From assembly GCA_910587175.1 (NCBI GenBank), contig CAJULH010000006.1:1-61644 (forward strand): 61,644 nt of DNA, given 5' to 3'. The translations under genes and the position numbers were made by a program. The notes beneath the pieces were generated by a model. That model did not search any database. It was not told the DNA's origin and saw only the letters and a program-made list of their open reading frames with translations. This DNA comes from Candidatus Gastranaerophilales bacterium. Its GTDB lineage: Bacteria > Cyanobacteriota > Vampirovibrionia > Gastranaerophilales > Gastranaerophilaceae. Of this stretch, positions 54,373-61,644 are shown in pieces (the stretch's first letter is position 1; each line of letters starts with the position of its first letter).

Positions 54373-55350
54373 GTGGCGGATGACAAAAGAGTTATAGAAG
54401 GGTTTAGTCCCCAAGATTTTGCAAAAAACCTGGCAGCACAGGCAAGCCAGGTAATTCCTGCTGATATTCAGCCTGCCGATAAAAAATTTATTATTGATAT
54501 TGTTTATAAATTTTGCGTACTTTCAGGCGATGCCCTTGTAAAAGATGCAGCTTTAAACCTTGATGCCGGGCAGGCTTCTTTAATCACCCAGTTTATTGGT
54601 GAATGGTCTTTTCATAAATCAATCGACCTTTTAAGGGCGAAAATAAATCCTTCTTTAAGGGAAGGAATTTTGCAGAGGGTGGCGTTTACTGTCTTTGAAA
54701 TTGCAAAACAGGCAGTTGTAAAGAAAATGCCGCAGGAACAGATAATTCCTCTTGTGGAGCATCATGTAAATACCTGCTTTAAACAGGCAATAGAAGATTT
54801 AAAAGCCAAAGGGGCACTTGATGAAAAGGTTTCAAATGATGCATTGCACCAATCAAACATTGATTCTATGGCAAAGACTGAAGCGGAGAAAGAAAGTGCC
54901 GGAACAGTCGGTGCAAATATGTCTGATGCAAAGATTTTAAAACTTGCTTCTCTGGCACTTTTAATCAAAAAATTTCCGCCTGCAAAAATTAAAAATATTA
55001 TAACTAAATTCAATAAGCCAGAAGCCCAGGTTTTGATTCAGTATCTTAAAATGCCTGATTTAGAGGCAAAGGTGGATAAGGATATAACTGCAAGGTGTAT
55101 AAGCGAAATAAGACAGGCACTTCCGGAGCCAAAGATTATAAGCTTTGAGAGGTGTTATAAAAAATTATGTAAGATTGTAAAAAATTCGGATAAAAATACA
55201 ATCTCTAATATTATAAAGGATGAAAGACCGCAGATAAAAGACTTTGTACTTTCTCCCTTTGTAAAGGATGAAGTTATTATTCCTGCAAAAGTTGCAGCGG
55301 TTGTGTGCAAATATCTGGAAGAAAAAATTTACACGGAAAACGCAGTATGA
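54373..55350 (+). CDS. Unrecognised protein in the fliG position
   Basis: The 325-aa helical protein starts at GTG (54373) with AGGGGAG as ribosome site. It has no clear FliG signature (no E-H-P-Q-T motif), but the middle segment SLALLIKKFPPAKIKN followed by KPEAQVLIQYLKM resembles the armadillo-like helices of FliG. Its place between fliF and fliH, and the FliG-binding tail of the FliF upstream, argue for a highly diverged FliG or a substitute rotor component. It overlaps fliH by 4 bases (ATGA). Confidence 0.55.
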   Translation: MADDKRVIEGFSPQDFAKNLAAQASQVIPADIQPADKKFIIDIVYKFCVLSGDALVKDAALNLDAGQASLITQFIGEWSFHKSIDLLRAKINPSLREGILQRVAFTVFEIAKQAVVKKMPQEQIIPLVEHHVNTCFKQAIEDLKAKGALDEKVSNDALHQSNIDSMAKTEAEKESAGTVGANMSDAKILKLASLALLIKKFPPAKIKNIITKFNKPEAQVLIQYLKMPDLEAKVDKDITARCISEIRQALPEPKIISFERCYKKLCKIVKNSDKNTISNIIKDERPQIKDFVLSPFVKDEVIIPAKVAAVVCKYLEEKIYTENAV

Positions 55351-56216
55351 TAATAAGAAAAAGGGCTGTGCCAAAGCAAAAACCGCCCCAAGATACTCAA
55401 AATACGGAACAAATCACCCAGCCTCTGCCGGAAAATGCCGGAGCAGAGCAAATTTTGACGGGTGTATCCGAAGCTTGCCCTGCGCAAAACGAACCTGAAA
55501 CCGTACAGCAGACACAGCCTGTAAAAGTTGAAGAAGTTGTATTACCGCCCCAGCCAAAGGTTTTAACACCTGAAATGGAGATGGCGCAAAAGCTTGAAGA
55601 GATTGAAAAGATTGATATTACAAGCCTTGAATTTAAAGAAAGGTTTGAAAGACGCCGCGGGGAAAGGCGCAGAGGGTACAGAAGAATTGATGAAAGAACC
55701 CTTGTTTCCCGTGCCCAGGAGGAAGCCCAAAGTATCAGAGAACTTGCTGCTAAAGAAGGATATAAAAACGGTATAGAAGAGGCTCATACTGAGCTTGAAA
55801 CCTTGAAAGCGTCGCTCACGGAGTTTCTTGGCGCAAAAAAAGAAGCGTATGAGGCACTTTCTGACGATATGCTTGAATTATCTCTTGAAATTGCAAAGAA
55901 AATAATTAAAAAAGAGGTAGAATTGTCCGACGATATTTTAAAGGGTGTACTGAAAGAAGTGTTTGACGAAATTTCATCAAATGAAGAAAAGATAACAATA
56001 AAAGTTGCACCCGATGAGGTCGAATTTGCACGCGCATCTATGCCTGAAGTATTGGAAAATTCCGCAATAGATGCAAAGATTGTTATTGCTGCAGATGAAG
56101 CTATTGAAAAGGGCAGCTGCGTTGTTGTGACATCAAACGGTGTTATTGATGCGAATTTTTCCACCCAGCTGTCTATAATTCAAAATGCCTTCGGTATTTA
56201 TAAAGGAGGCAATTAA
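55347..56216 (+). CDS. fliH: FliH-family export ATPase regulator
   Basis: The 289-aa protein has a Pro/Gln-rich N-terminal third and a C-terminal FliH/YscL-like domain with long helix (about 150-210, LTEFLGAKKEAYEALSDDM) and the segment LEIAKKIIKKEVELSDD followed by KITIKVAPDEVEFARASM. FliH holds the ATPase FliI at the export gate; no fliI is visible here. I start at 55347, whose ATG overlaps the preceding stop. It shares its last base with the flhA start. Confidence 0.85.
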   Translation: MIIRKRAVPKQKPPQDTQNTEQITQPLPENAGAEQILTGVSEACPAQNEPETVQQTQPVKVEEVVLPPQPKVLTPEMEMAQKLEEIEKIDITSLEFKERFERRRGERRRGYRRIDERTLVSRAQEEAQSIRELAAKEGYKNGIEEAHTELETLKASLTEFLGAKKEAYEALSDDMLELSLEIAKKIIKKEVELSDDILKGVLKEVFDEISSNEEKITIKVAPDEVEFARASMPEVLENSAIDAKIVIAADEAIEKGSCVVVTSNGVIDANFSTQLSIIQNAFGIYKGGN

Positions 56217-58306
56217 TGGCTCAGGCAAAAGGGGCACCGGCAAATAATCCCATCTCTGAAATTGCTCTTGCAATATTTGTAATTCTCCTTATCTTGATTT
56301 TACTTATGGAGATGCCAAACTGGGTTATAAATTTTTCAATTTCGCTAAATATCACCCTTGGCATTGTGCTTTTGATGATATCTCTTTATGTGCAAAAACC
56401 CTTGGAACTCGCTGCTTTTCCGTCCATTATTCTTATCGGTACAATGTTTCGTCTGGTTTTATCTATCGCATCTACCCGTCTTATCCTTGCAAAAGGGGAT
56501 GCGGGACAGGTTATTGAAGCCTTCGGACAGTTTGTAACCGGCGGAAATATGATAGTTGGCGGTGTAATCTTTTTGATTATAACAGTTGTGCAGTTTATGG
56601 TAATTACAAAAGGTGCGGAACGTATAGCAGAAGTTTCAGCCAGGTTTGCACTGGATGCTATGCCTGGTAAGCAGATGACAATCGATGCCGATTTTAACGC
56701 AGGGCTTATATCTCCCGATGAAGCGGTAAAAAGGCGTGAAGACCTCCAAAGAGAATCTTCGCTCTTTGGTTCAATGGATGGTGCGATGAAGTTTGTAAAG
56801 GGAGATACAATCGCAGGTATAATTATTACCGTAATAAATATTTTAGGTGGTTTAATTATCGGTGTTATGATGAATCAAATGCCGCTTGCAGACGCTGTTT
56901 CAAAGTATACAGTGCTTACAATCGGTGATGGTTTGTGCTCCCAGGTGCCTTCTCTTTTAATGTCAATTTCATCCGGTATTGTGATGACGCGTTCAACTGC
57001 GGCTGCCACCTCTCTTGGAAAAGATGTATCATCCCAGATTATGTCTAAACCGCAGAGTTTGTTTTTTGCCTGCGGCTTTTTGGTGTTAATCACGCTTACC
57101 TGCGGCATCACGGGGCTTCCCTGGTGGCCTTTTGCCCTATTTACCGTCATAATACTTGTCGCAGCATTTTCCGTTCTTGTAAATCAGGATGTTCAGCAGC
57201 AATTGGGGCAATTAGATGCTGTTAAACAAAATATGCAGGATCTTGTAAACCCAAATAAAATGTATGAAAGACTGGGTGTGGATGTTTTGAGCCTGCAGGT
57301 TGGCGCAGGACTTTTAGTCATTGCAGACCCCGACCAGGATGGACAGCTCCTTGCAAAGATTGCTGCGCTTCGCCAAAGGGTGACGGATGAACTTGGCTAT
57401 ATTATTCCGAATATCAGAATTATGGATTCATCCGCGATTGCGGATAACGAATATTTGATTGCTATCCGCTCAAACACTGTTGCAACCGGCATGGTATATC
57501 CGGGTAAATTTATGGTCATTGCAGACCAGTGGGAAGCGCTTGGTAAAAAGGTGCCGGATAATGTAATTGTAAGTGTTGATCCTACTTACCAATCCCAGGC
57601 ATACTGGCTTGACGGACAGTATATAAATAAAAATGACCGCATAACTGCTGTAGATTCTGTGGATGTTATTGTAACCCATCTGCAGGATTGTGTTAGAAAA
57701 TATGTTGATGAGGTTATGACAAAGACGGATGTCTTAAAACTTATGGAACTTGTTAAATCCCAAGACCCGACCCTTGTAAATGACCTTGTGCCGACAATTA
57801 TTTCAACTTCGGATTTAAGAAAAATCTTTGTAAATCTTATCAGAGAAAAGGTTTCAATAAAGGATATCATATTTATCTTTGAAAGATTATGCGACTATGC
57901 AAGGTTTTCAAAAGAACCCGATATTTTATCCGAAAGGCTTCGCGCAGCCTTAGGACGCCAAATTTGCCTTGCAAATTCCAACAAAGACAAGGTTTTATAT
58001 GCGCTTACCCTGTCATCTGAATGGGAGAAGACTTTGGATGACTCCTGTCAAAGGACGGAATTGGGTACGATGTTTCTTTTGAACCCTATGCAGGTACAGG
58101 AACTTATTGAAACTACAGCAAATACTTTAATGAAAGCGCATCAGGCGGTGGGCAGCCAGCCTGTAATTTTATGTTCTCCTAGAATTCGCCTTCCTTTGTA
58201 TCAAATGCTTGAACGGCATATTCCAACCATTGTTGTAATTTCATATTCTGAACTTATAACGGATATCCGCGTTGAAGCCATAGATACAATCGGGGAAGGG
58301 TATTAA
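56216..58306 (+). CDS. flhA: Export gate protein FlhA
   Basis: FlhA is the large inner-membrane gate of the flagellar type III export system. The 696-aa protein has eight predicted membrane helices in the first 330 residues. The FHIPEP signature region contains AERIAEVSARFALDAMPGKQ and MTIDADFNAGLI, and a large cytoplasmic ring domain follows (about 345-696). Overlap with fliH gives translational coupling. SctV of injectisomes is the alternative; flagellar neighbours favour FlhA. Confidence 0.94.
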   Translation: MAQAKGAPANNPISEIALAIFVILLILILLMEMPNWVINFSISLNITLGIVLLMISLYVQKPLELAAFPSIILIGTMFRLVLSIASTRLILAKGDAGQVIEAFGQFVTGGNMIVGGVIFLIITVVQFMVITKGAERIAEVSARFALDAMPGKQMTIDADFNAGLISPDEAVKRREDLQRESSLFGSMDGAMKFVKGDTIAGIIITVINILGGLIIGVMMNQMPLADAVSKYTVLTIGDGLCSQVPSLLMSISSGIVMTRSTAAATSLGKDVSSQIMSKPQSLFFACGFLVLITLTCGITGLPWWPFALFTVIILVAAFSVLVNQDVQQQLGQLDAVKQNMQDLVNPNKMYERLGVDVLSLQVGAGLLVIADPDQDGQLLAKIAALRQRVTDELGYIIPNIRIMDSSAIADNEYLIAIRSNTVATGMVYPGKFMVIADQWEALGKKVPDNVIVSVDPTYQSQAYWLDGQYINKNDRITAVDSVDVIVTHLQDCVRKYVDEVMTKTDVLKLMELVKSQDPTLVNDLVPTIISTSDLRKIFVNLIREKVSIKDIIFIFERLCDYARFSKEPDILSERLRAALGRQICLANSNKDKVLYALTLSSEWEKTLDDSCQRTELGTMFLLNPMQVQELIETTANTLMKAHQAVGSQPVILCSPRIRLPLYQMLERHIPTIVVISYSELITDIRVEAIDTIGEGY

Positions 58307-58371
58307 AAAACAGTATCAGGCTTTAGGTTTGTTAATTTGCCGGTATTGCGATTTTAAAACAGTGAAATCAT

Positions 58372-58406
58372 AAAAAGAGCCCCGGTTTTAACAAGGGGCT
58401 CTTTTT
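58372..58406. terminator. Bidirectional terminator between flhA and the nucleotidyltransferase gene
   Basis: AAAAAGAGCCCC and GGGGCTCTTTTT form a 12-bp stem with loop GGTTTTAACAA. Confidence 0.9.
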
Positions 58407-58431
58407 AAACTTACGCATTTTGTTTTATGGT

Positions 58432-59583
58432 TTAAACTACAACATCTACACCTTCAACATTTGTTACTGTAACAGTTGGAGCTGCTATTTGTTTTTGTGT
58501 GTATTCTTCAGCGCTTCCGTATATATCTAGTGCATTTTGCGAAGCCAATAGTGTTTTACCGTCAAAGTTTTTGTTCATAGAATATTGAATTATATTTTTG
58601 TCTTCTTCGGCAAAGTTTGTTAAGAAATTGCCTTTTTGATATTCCAGAATGGTTCTGTATAAAGCAGCAGGGTCACCTGCATCTTCCCATGTTTGAACAA
58701 GTTTTACATCGCATTTATCTGCTCCATATTGTTCTTGGACTTTTGTACAAGCTGCAGCAAAATCATAAGGTTCAGCCTCATCCTTTGCAATAAACATAGG
58801 ATCTTTTTCAATTTCATCCATAAGCCATTCCATAGCCTCTGCTTTGATTACAAACATACCTGTGTTTGCAACACAAGTGCCATTCGGAGTTTCGAATTTT
58901 TTTGCAATCTCAAGTGTTTTTGGTTTTTCAACAAAACCATCTAAAAGCATAATATCGTCTTTTTCTGTTGGAACAACTTTAAGACATCCGAATTTGTTCA
59001 CCACTTCTTCCGGATCTCTTTCAACGCCTATTAAGCCCATTTGTTTAGTCGGATCTTCAATTATATTTTTTACAAAATAATCAAGTTCAAAAGGTTTGTC
59101 TGTATGGAACATATTATCGCCGCAGCAAACAACCACGTTATTTTGCGGTAGTCCTTTTTCTCTTAGTTTTAAAGCATTATCATAAATTTCTGCAAATGAG
59201 CCCCTTGCAACTTCAGCATTCTTTCTTTGAATACCTTTTTCATCTGCAAAAGGAACACTCATTGCCATTGCAACATCAAGCATATGGAAATTTTTACCAT
59301 TTACAAGAGGCTTAGCAAAGCTTATTTTGTTTGTCTCATCGCCTTGTGTTTCAGAAAGTAGTGCAAATCTTGAACCTTTGCCTGCGCCTAAAACGTAAAA
59401 ATCGGTACCTTTTTTTACTTTATTAAAGTCTTTGCACTCTTCTTTTTCCTGAATAGCCGGAAGAAAATCTTCTCTAAATGGCTGTATAACTTCTTTTTCA
59501 ACATAATCACCGTTATTTTTTGTTGATGTGGTAACATAAACGCTTTTAAAAGCCGGTGAGCTTTGCATAGCATTGATTCTCAT
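58432..59583 (-). CDS. Sugar-phosphate nucleotidyltransferase with N-terminal F-x-S element
   Basis: The 383-aa protein is a GT-A-type NTP transferase related to GlgC/GalU: LGAGKGSRFALLSE (about 68-81) is the nucleotide loop, followed by KISFAKPLV, CGDNMFHTD (metal-binding Asp), the sugar-binding GFVEKP and GMFVIKAEAMEW. Such enzymes make NDP-sugars for glycogen or envelope glycans. The N-terminus (QSSPAFKSVYV, residues 7-17) resembles the F-x-G element of a GH13 enzyme in this window, an unusual leader for this family. AAGGAGAAGG precedes the ATG. Confidence 0.82.
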   Translation of the reverse strand: MRINAMQSSPAFKSVYVTTSTKNNGDYVEKEVIQPFREDFLPAIQEKEECKDFNKVKKGTDFYVLGAGKGSRFALLSETQGDETNKISFAKPLVNGKNFHMLDVAMAMSVPFADEKGIQRKNAEVARGSFAEIYDNALKLREKGLPQNNVVVCCGDNMFHTDKPFELDYFVKNIIEDPTKQMGLIGVERDPEEVVNKFGCLKVVPTEKDDIMLLDGFVEKPKTLEIAKKFETPNGTCVANTGMFVIKAEAMEWLMDEIEKDPMFIAKDEAEPYDFAAACTKVQEQYGADKCDVKLVQTWEDAGDPAALYRTILEYQKGNFLTNFAEEDKNIIQYSMNKNFDGKTLLASQNALDIYGSAEEYTQKQIAAPTVTVTNVEGVDVVV

Positions 59584-59856
59584 AAAAACCTTCTCCTTTG
59601 TCTAACAACACATATTTTTGGTAAATGTATAAAGCTTATGAAAATTTTTCTTTGCCGGATTTTCAATTTGACAGAATAAAATTTAATATTTCTTTACAAA
59701 TTACCTAACAACACAAATTTAAAAAACTTTAAAAAATGCGCAACTTCTATATTACACCGTAAATAAAAATTGTACAGCGTTTTTGGGAAATTATCGGGAT
59801 ATGCCTAAAAACCTTATCTTGCAGATGAAAATCAAATTTAACAACGTTATATTTTG
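59584..59856. other. AT-rich spacer between the nucleotidyltransferase and rnhB
   Basis: No gene is apparent in these 273 bases. The stretch is AT-rich with a repeated CTAACAACACA at about 59602 and 59704, and should contain the nucleotidyltransferase promoter; I could not place it with confidence. Confidence 0.4.
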
Positions 59857-60606
59857 TTAAAACAGCATAAGTCTTTGCTGTTCTATTTTGTCATTATCTA
59901 GCATGTTTCTTAAAAATGATTTTCTGTGGTATTTGCAGGGACCATATTTTCTAATAGCATCCATATGTTCCTGTGAAAGATAGCCTTTATTGTGTTTCCA
60001 GCCATACATGGGAAATTCCCTGTCAAGCTTTATCATAAGTTCATCCCTTGAAACTTTGGCTAAAATACTTGCAGCAGCGATAGATGCAGATTTTGCGTCT
60101 CCTTTTATTACGGTCTTTTGCGGAAATTCGTACCCTCTGATTTTATTGTTCCCGTCTACAAGCACAATACATGTTGTCATAAGCTGATGCACAACATCCA
60201 TGCAAGCTCTTTTCATAGCTTCGCAGGTAGCATTTAAAATATTAATTTTATCAATCATATTTTCATCAACTGCCTGGATTGAATAAATGGTATTTTCTTT
60301 AATAACGGGGAAAAGAGCAAGACGCGTTTTTTCTGTCAGCTGCTTTGAATCGTTTAAGCCTTTAAGCTTTTGGATAAGTTCTTCAACCCGTGCAGCGTTA
60401 TATCCTTTGGCATATAGCCCTTTAGTGTCCGGGCTGCCTTTAAAACATACGGCTGCTGCAAATATGGGTCCCGCTGCAGGTCCTCTTCCTGCTTCATCCG
60501 TTCCTATTATGTTTTTGCATTTTGAAGATTTTAATTGCTCAAAATCAAATTCAAACAGTCCGGCACCTGTTTTGTCAACTGCCTTATTTGCATTCGTTGT
60601 AGTCAT
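59857..60606 (-). CDS. rnhB: Ribonuclease HII
   Basis: RNase HII removes ribonucleotides from DNA. The 249-aa protein shows the active-site motif IGTDEAGRGPAAGP (Asp-Glu), the later Asp in VLVDGNNKI, and KGDAKSASIAAASILAKVSRD. The first 30 residues are a poorly conserved extension. The gene overlaps the end of rbgA by 23 bases, and the rplS-rbgA-rnhB order is the same as in Bacillus. Confidence 0.96.
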   Translation of the reverse strand: MTTTNANKAVDKTGAGLFEFDFEQLKSSKCKNIIGTDEAGRGPAAGPIFAAAVCFKGSPDTKGLYAKGYNAARVEELIQKLKGLNDSKQLTEKTRLALFPVIKENTIYSIQAVDENMIDKINILNATCEAMKRACMDVVHQLMTTCIVLVDGNNKIRGYEFPQKTVIKGDAKSASIAAASILAKVSRDELMIKLDREFPMYGWKHNKGYLSQEHMDAIRKYGPCKYHRKSFLRNMLDNDKIEQQRLMLF

Positions 60607-61444
60607 CTAAAGTGATTTTCCCTATTTTTCCGTCTCTGAAATTTGATAATATAAACTGTGCACACCTTGTTATATCTGGCATTCCATCCTTTACGAGCCA
60701 GTTTCTTTTTAGTGCGATGTTTTCTATAGTGATATCATCATTTTCTAAATTATAATATTCTCTTAATCTTTTTTCGTATCGTCCGCAGGAAATTTTCTTA
60801 AGAAGTTTTAAAAGCTCGGTTGCTGCATATTCATTATCATAAGCATTTTCGCCTATGGAATTTACAAAAGCAAGCTTTAAAGCTACATCCTGATTGGGTT
60901 GTGCCATAGGGATAATTCCCGGTGTATCAAGGAGTTCTATTTTATCATGCACTCTTACCCACTGTTGCTGCCTTGTGACGCCGGCTCTTGCACCGGTTTT
61001 TGTTTTAGCCCGTTTTATTAATCTGTTTATGGTGCTGGATTTTCCGACATTTGGCATCCCTGCTACCATTGTTCGTATTGGTCTTGGCAAAAGCCCCTTT
61101 TGCATCATCTTTTCTGTGACAGGTTTTGACACTTCTAAAATCTTATTTATTATTAAATTCGTATCTTTATGACTGCCATTTGAGGTCAAAAGGCATACAG
61201 TTCCTGTTTTTTCTTCAATATATTTTTTCCATTTCAAATTTTCAATATCATCAGAAAGGTCGCATTTATTTAAAAGAATTATCCTTGGTTTGTCCTTAAA
61301 AAGAGCCTTGGTATCTCCATAAGAGCTTGATTTTGGTATGCGGGCATCCAGAACCTCTAAAATTACATCAACAAGGTTCAACTTTTCTTTTAATGCTCTT
61401 TCTGCCTTTGCAATATGTCCCGGATACCAATGGATATGGCTCAT
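60584..61444 (-). CDS. rbgA: Ribosome biogenesis GTPase RbgA/YlqF
   Basis: This circularly permuted GTPase assists late 50S assembly. In the 286-aa protein the motifs come in permuted order: NKCD (about residue 59) first, then P-loop GMPNVGKSS (about 129), then DTPG (about 173). The first residues HWYPGHIAKAERAL are the YlqF signature. It lies immediately downstream of rplS and overlaps rnhB. Confidence 0.95.
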   Translation of the reverse strand: MSHIHWYPGHIAKAERALKEKLNLVDVILEVLDARIPKSSSYGDTKALFKDKPRIILLNKCDLSDDIENLKWKKYIEEKTGTVCLLTSNGSHKDTNLIINKILEVSKPVTEKMMQKGLLPRPIRTMVAGMPNVGKSSTINRLIKRAKTKTGARAGVTRQQQWVRVHDKIELLDTPGIIPMAQPNQDVALKLAFVNSIGENAYDNEYAATELLKLLKKISCGRYEKRLREYYNLENDDITIENIALKRNWLVKDGMPDITRCAQFILSNFRDGKIGKITLDDYNECK

Positions 61445-61515
61445 ATCTGTCCTTTAAGCTGCTATACTTTGCCCGCACAGGCTTTTTTGGGTTTTAAACT
61501 AAATGTCCCTTATAC

Positions 61516-61553
61516 GCTAAAAGCACCGTATACATAGTGTGCGGTACTTTTAG
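61516..61553 (-). terminator. Probable terminator after rplS
   Basis: On the minus strand AAAAGTACCG and CGGTGCTTTT pair (one G-T wobble) around a 13-base loop and end in a short T run. It may only partly terminate, since rbgA follows. Confidence 0.5.
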
Positions 61554-61588
61554 TAAAATCTTTTTTGTAATATTTGCAAAGATAAGCT

Positions 61589-61644
61589 CTATCTTTTTTC
61601 AAGCTTTTCTCTGATTCTTGTAGCTTTGCCTGAACGTTCTCTTA
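61589..61644 (-). CDS. rplS: C-terminal end of ribosomal protein bL19, cut by the window edge
   Basis: Seventeen complete codons before TAG read RERSGKATRIREKLEKR, which matches the end of bL19 (in other bacteria a similar R-x-R-x-G-K-A-A-R-I-x-E). The identity is supported by the following rbgA and rnhB genes, which are classic neighbours of rplS. The rest lies beyond the window. Confidence 0.75.
   Translation of the reverse strand, partial: RERSGKATRIREKLEKR

Noticed and set aside
55305..55346. Longer fliH start inside the preceding gene
   Set aside because: The ATG at 55347 gives the usual 4-base stop/start overlap and the expected coupled translation.
56216..58306. Virulence-type (injectisome) type III secretion gate
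   Set aside because: Neighbours fliE and fliF and the FliF tail are of flagellar type; no secretin or needle gene is seen.

Overview
The window looks like a chromosomal segment from a low-GC, non-photosynthetic member of the cyanobacterial lineage, most likely Vampirovibrionia (Melainabacteria; Gastranaerophilales-like). The main reason is that the RNA polymerase beta-prime gene is split into rpoC1 and rpoC2. RpoC2 also carries about 660 residues between the trigger loop and the next conserved motif, and RpoB is short (1104 aa), as in Cyanobacteria. The tail of rplS followed by rbgA and rnhB, the tig-clpP-clpX cluster, and tRNA-Thr/Thr/Tyr-tuf are conserved bacterial gene orders. The placement rests on my recognition of these traits; no tree was computed.

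Layout. 0-2.2 kb: start of an unknown gene, tuf, and a tRNA operon whose spacers hold truncated copies of tRNA 5' ends and a repeated small hairpin. 2.2-9.7 kb: a GT2 glycosyltransferase, a 950-aa acidic protein with a PcrA-like C-terminal domain, an exported repeat protein, a phosphohexomutase and a response regulator-STAS protein. 9.8-19.3 kb: ClpB, two orphan proteins, an SLH-domain protein, then tig-clpP-clpX. 19.4-25 kb: nanE-nanK, a small divergent pair (59-aa protein and XRE regulator), rsmG, and a P-loop/TPR protein. 25-35 kb: two membrane-associated orphan proteins overlapping a GH13 enzyme, then a second, 1354-aa GH13 enzyme. 35-45 kb: an SH3-like exported protein, then rpoB-rpoC1-rpoC2. 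49.5-58.3 kb: an exported NTF2-like protein, coaD with a coiled-coil partner, and a flagellar or type III export set (lytic transglycosylase, fliE, fliF, a protein in the fliG position, fliH, flhA). 58.4-61.6 kb: a sugar nucleotidyltransferase, rnhB, rbgA and the end of rplS.

The most striking region is 45.17-49.04 kb, directly downstream of the rpoC2 terminator. It holds eleven tandem cassettes, all on the minus strand and each about 75-85 codons. Each carries a conserved beginning (L-C-D...G-Y-G-T-L-Q-C), middle (C-P-G, C-Y-P-N-H-V-W-S) and end (V-R-C-V-L-D), with a hypervariable stretch before the end. All eleven are open across the conserved module, yet none has a convincing start, ribosome binding site or signal peptide. 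Pairs of cassettes share mosaic blocks, and similarity runs past the stop codons. The simplest reading is a silent donor array for gene conversion into a surface or pilin-like gene elsewhere, analogous in logic to neisserial pilS but apparently of a different family.

Two other threads recur. Several otherwise unrelated proteins, including a GH13 enzyme and a sugar nucleotidyltransferase, share a short N-terminal F-x-G/S element that may be a localisation tag. Several genes have a -10 box ending 6-8 nt before the start codon and no Shine-Dalgarno sequence, suggesting leaderless transcripts.
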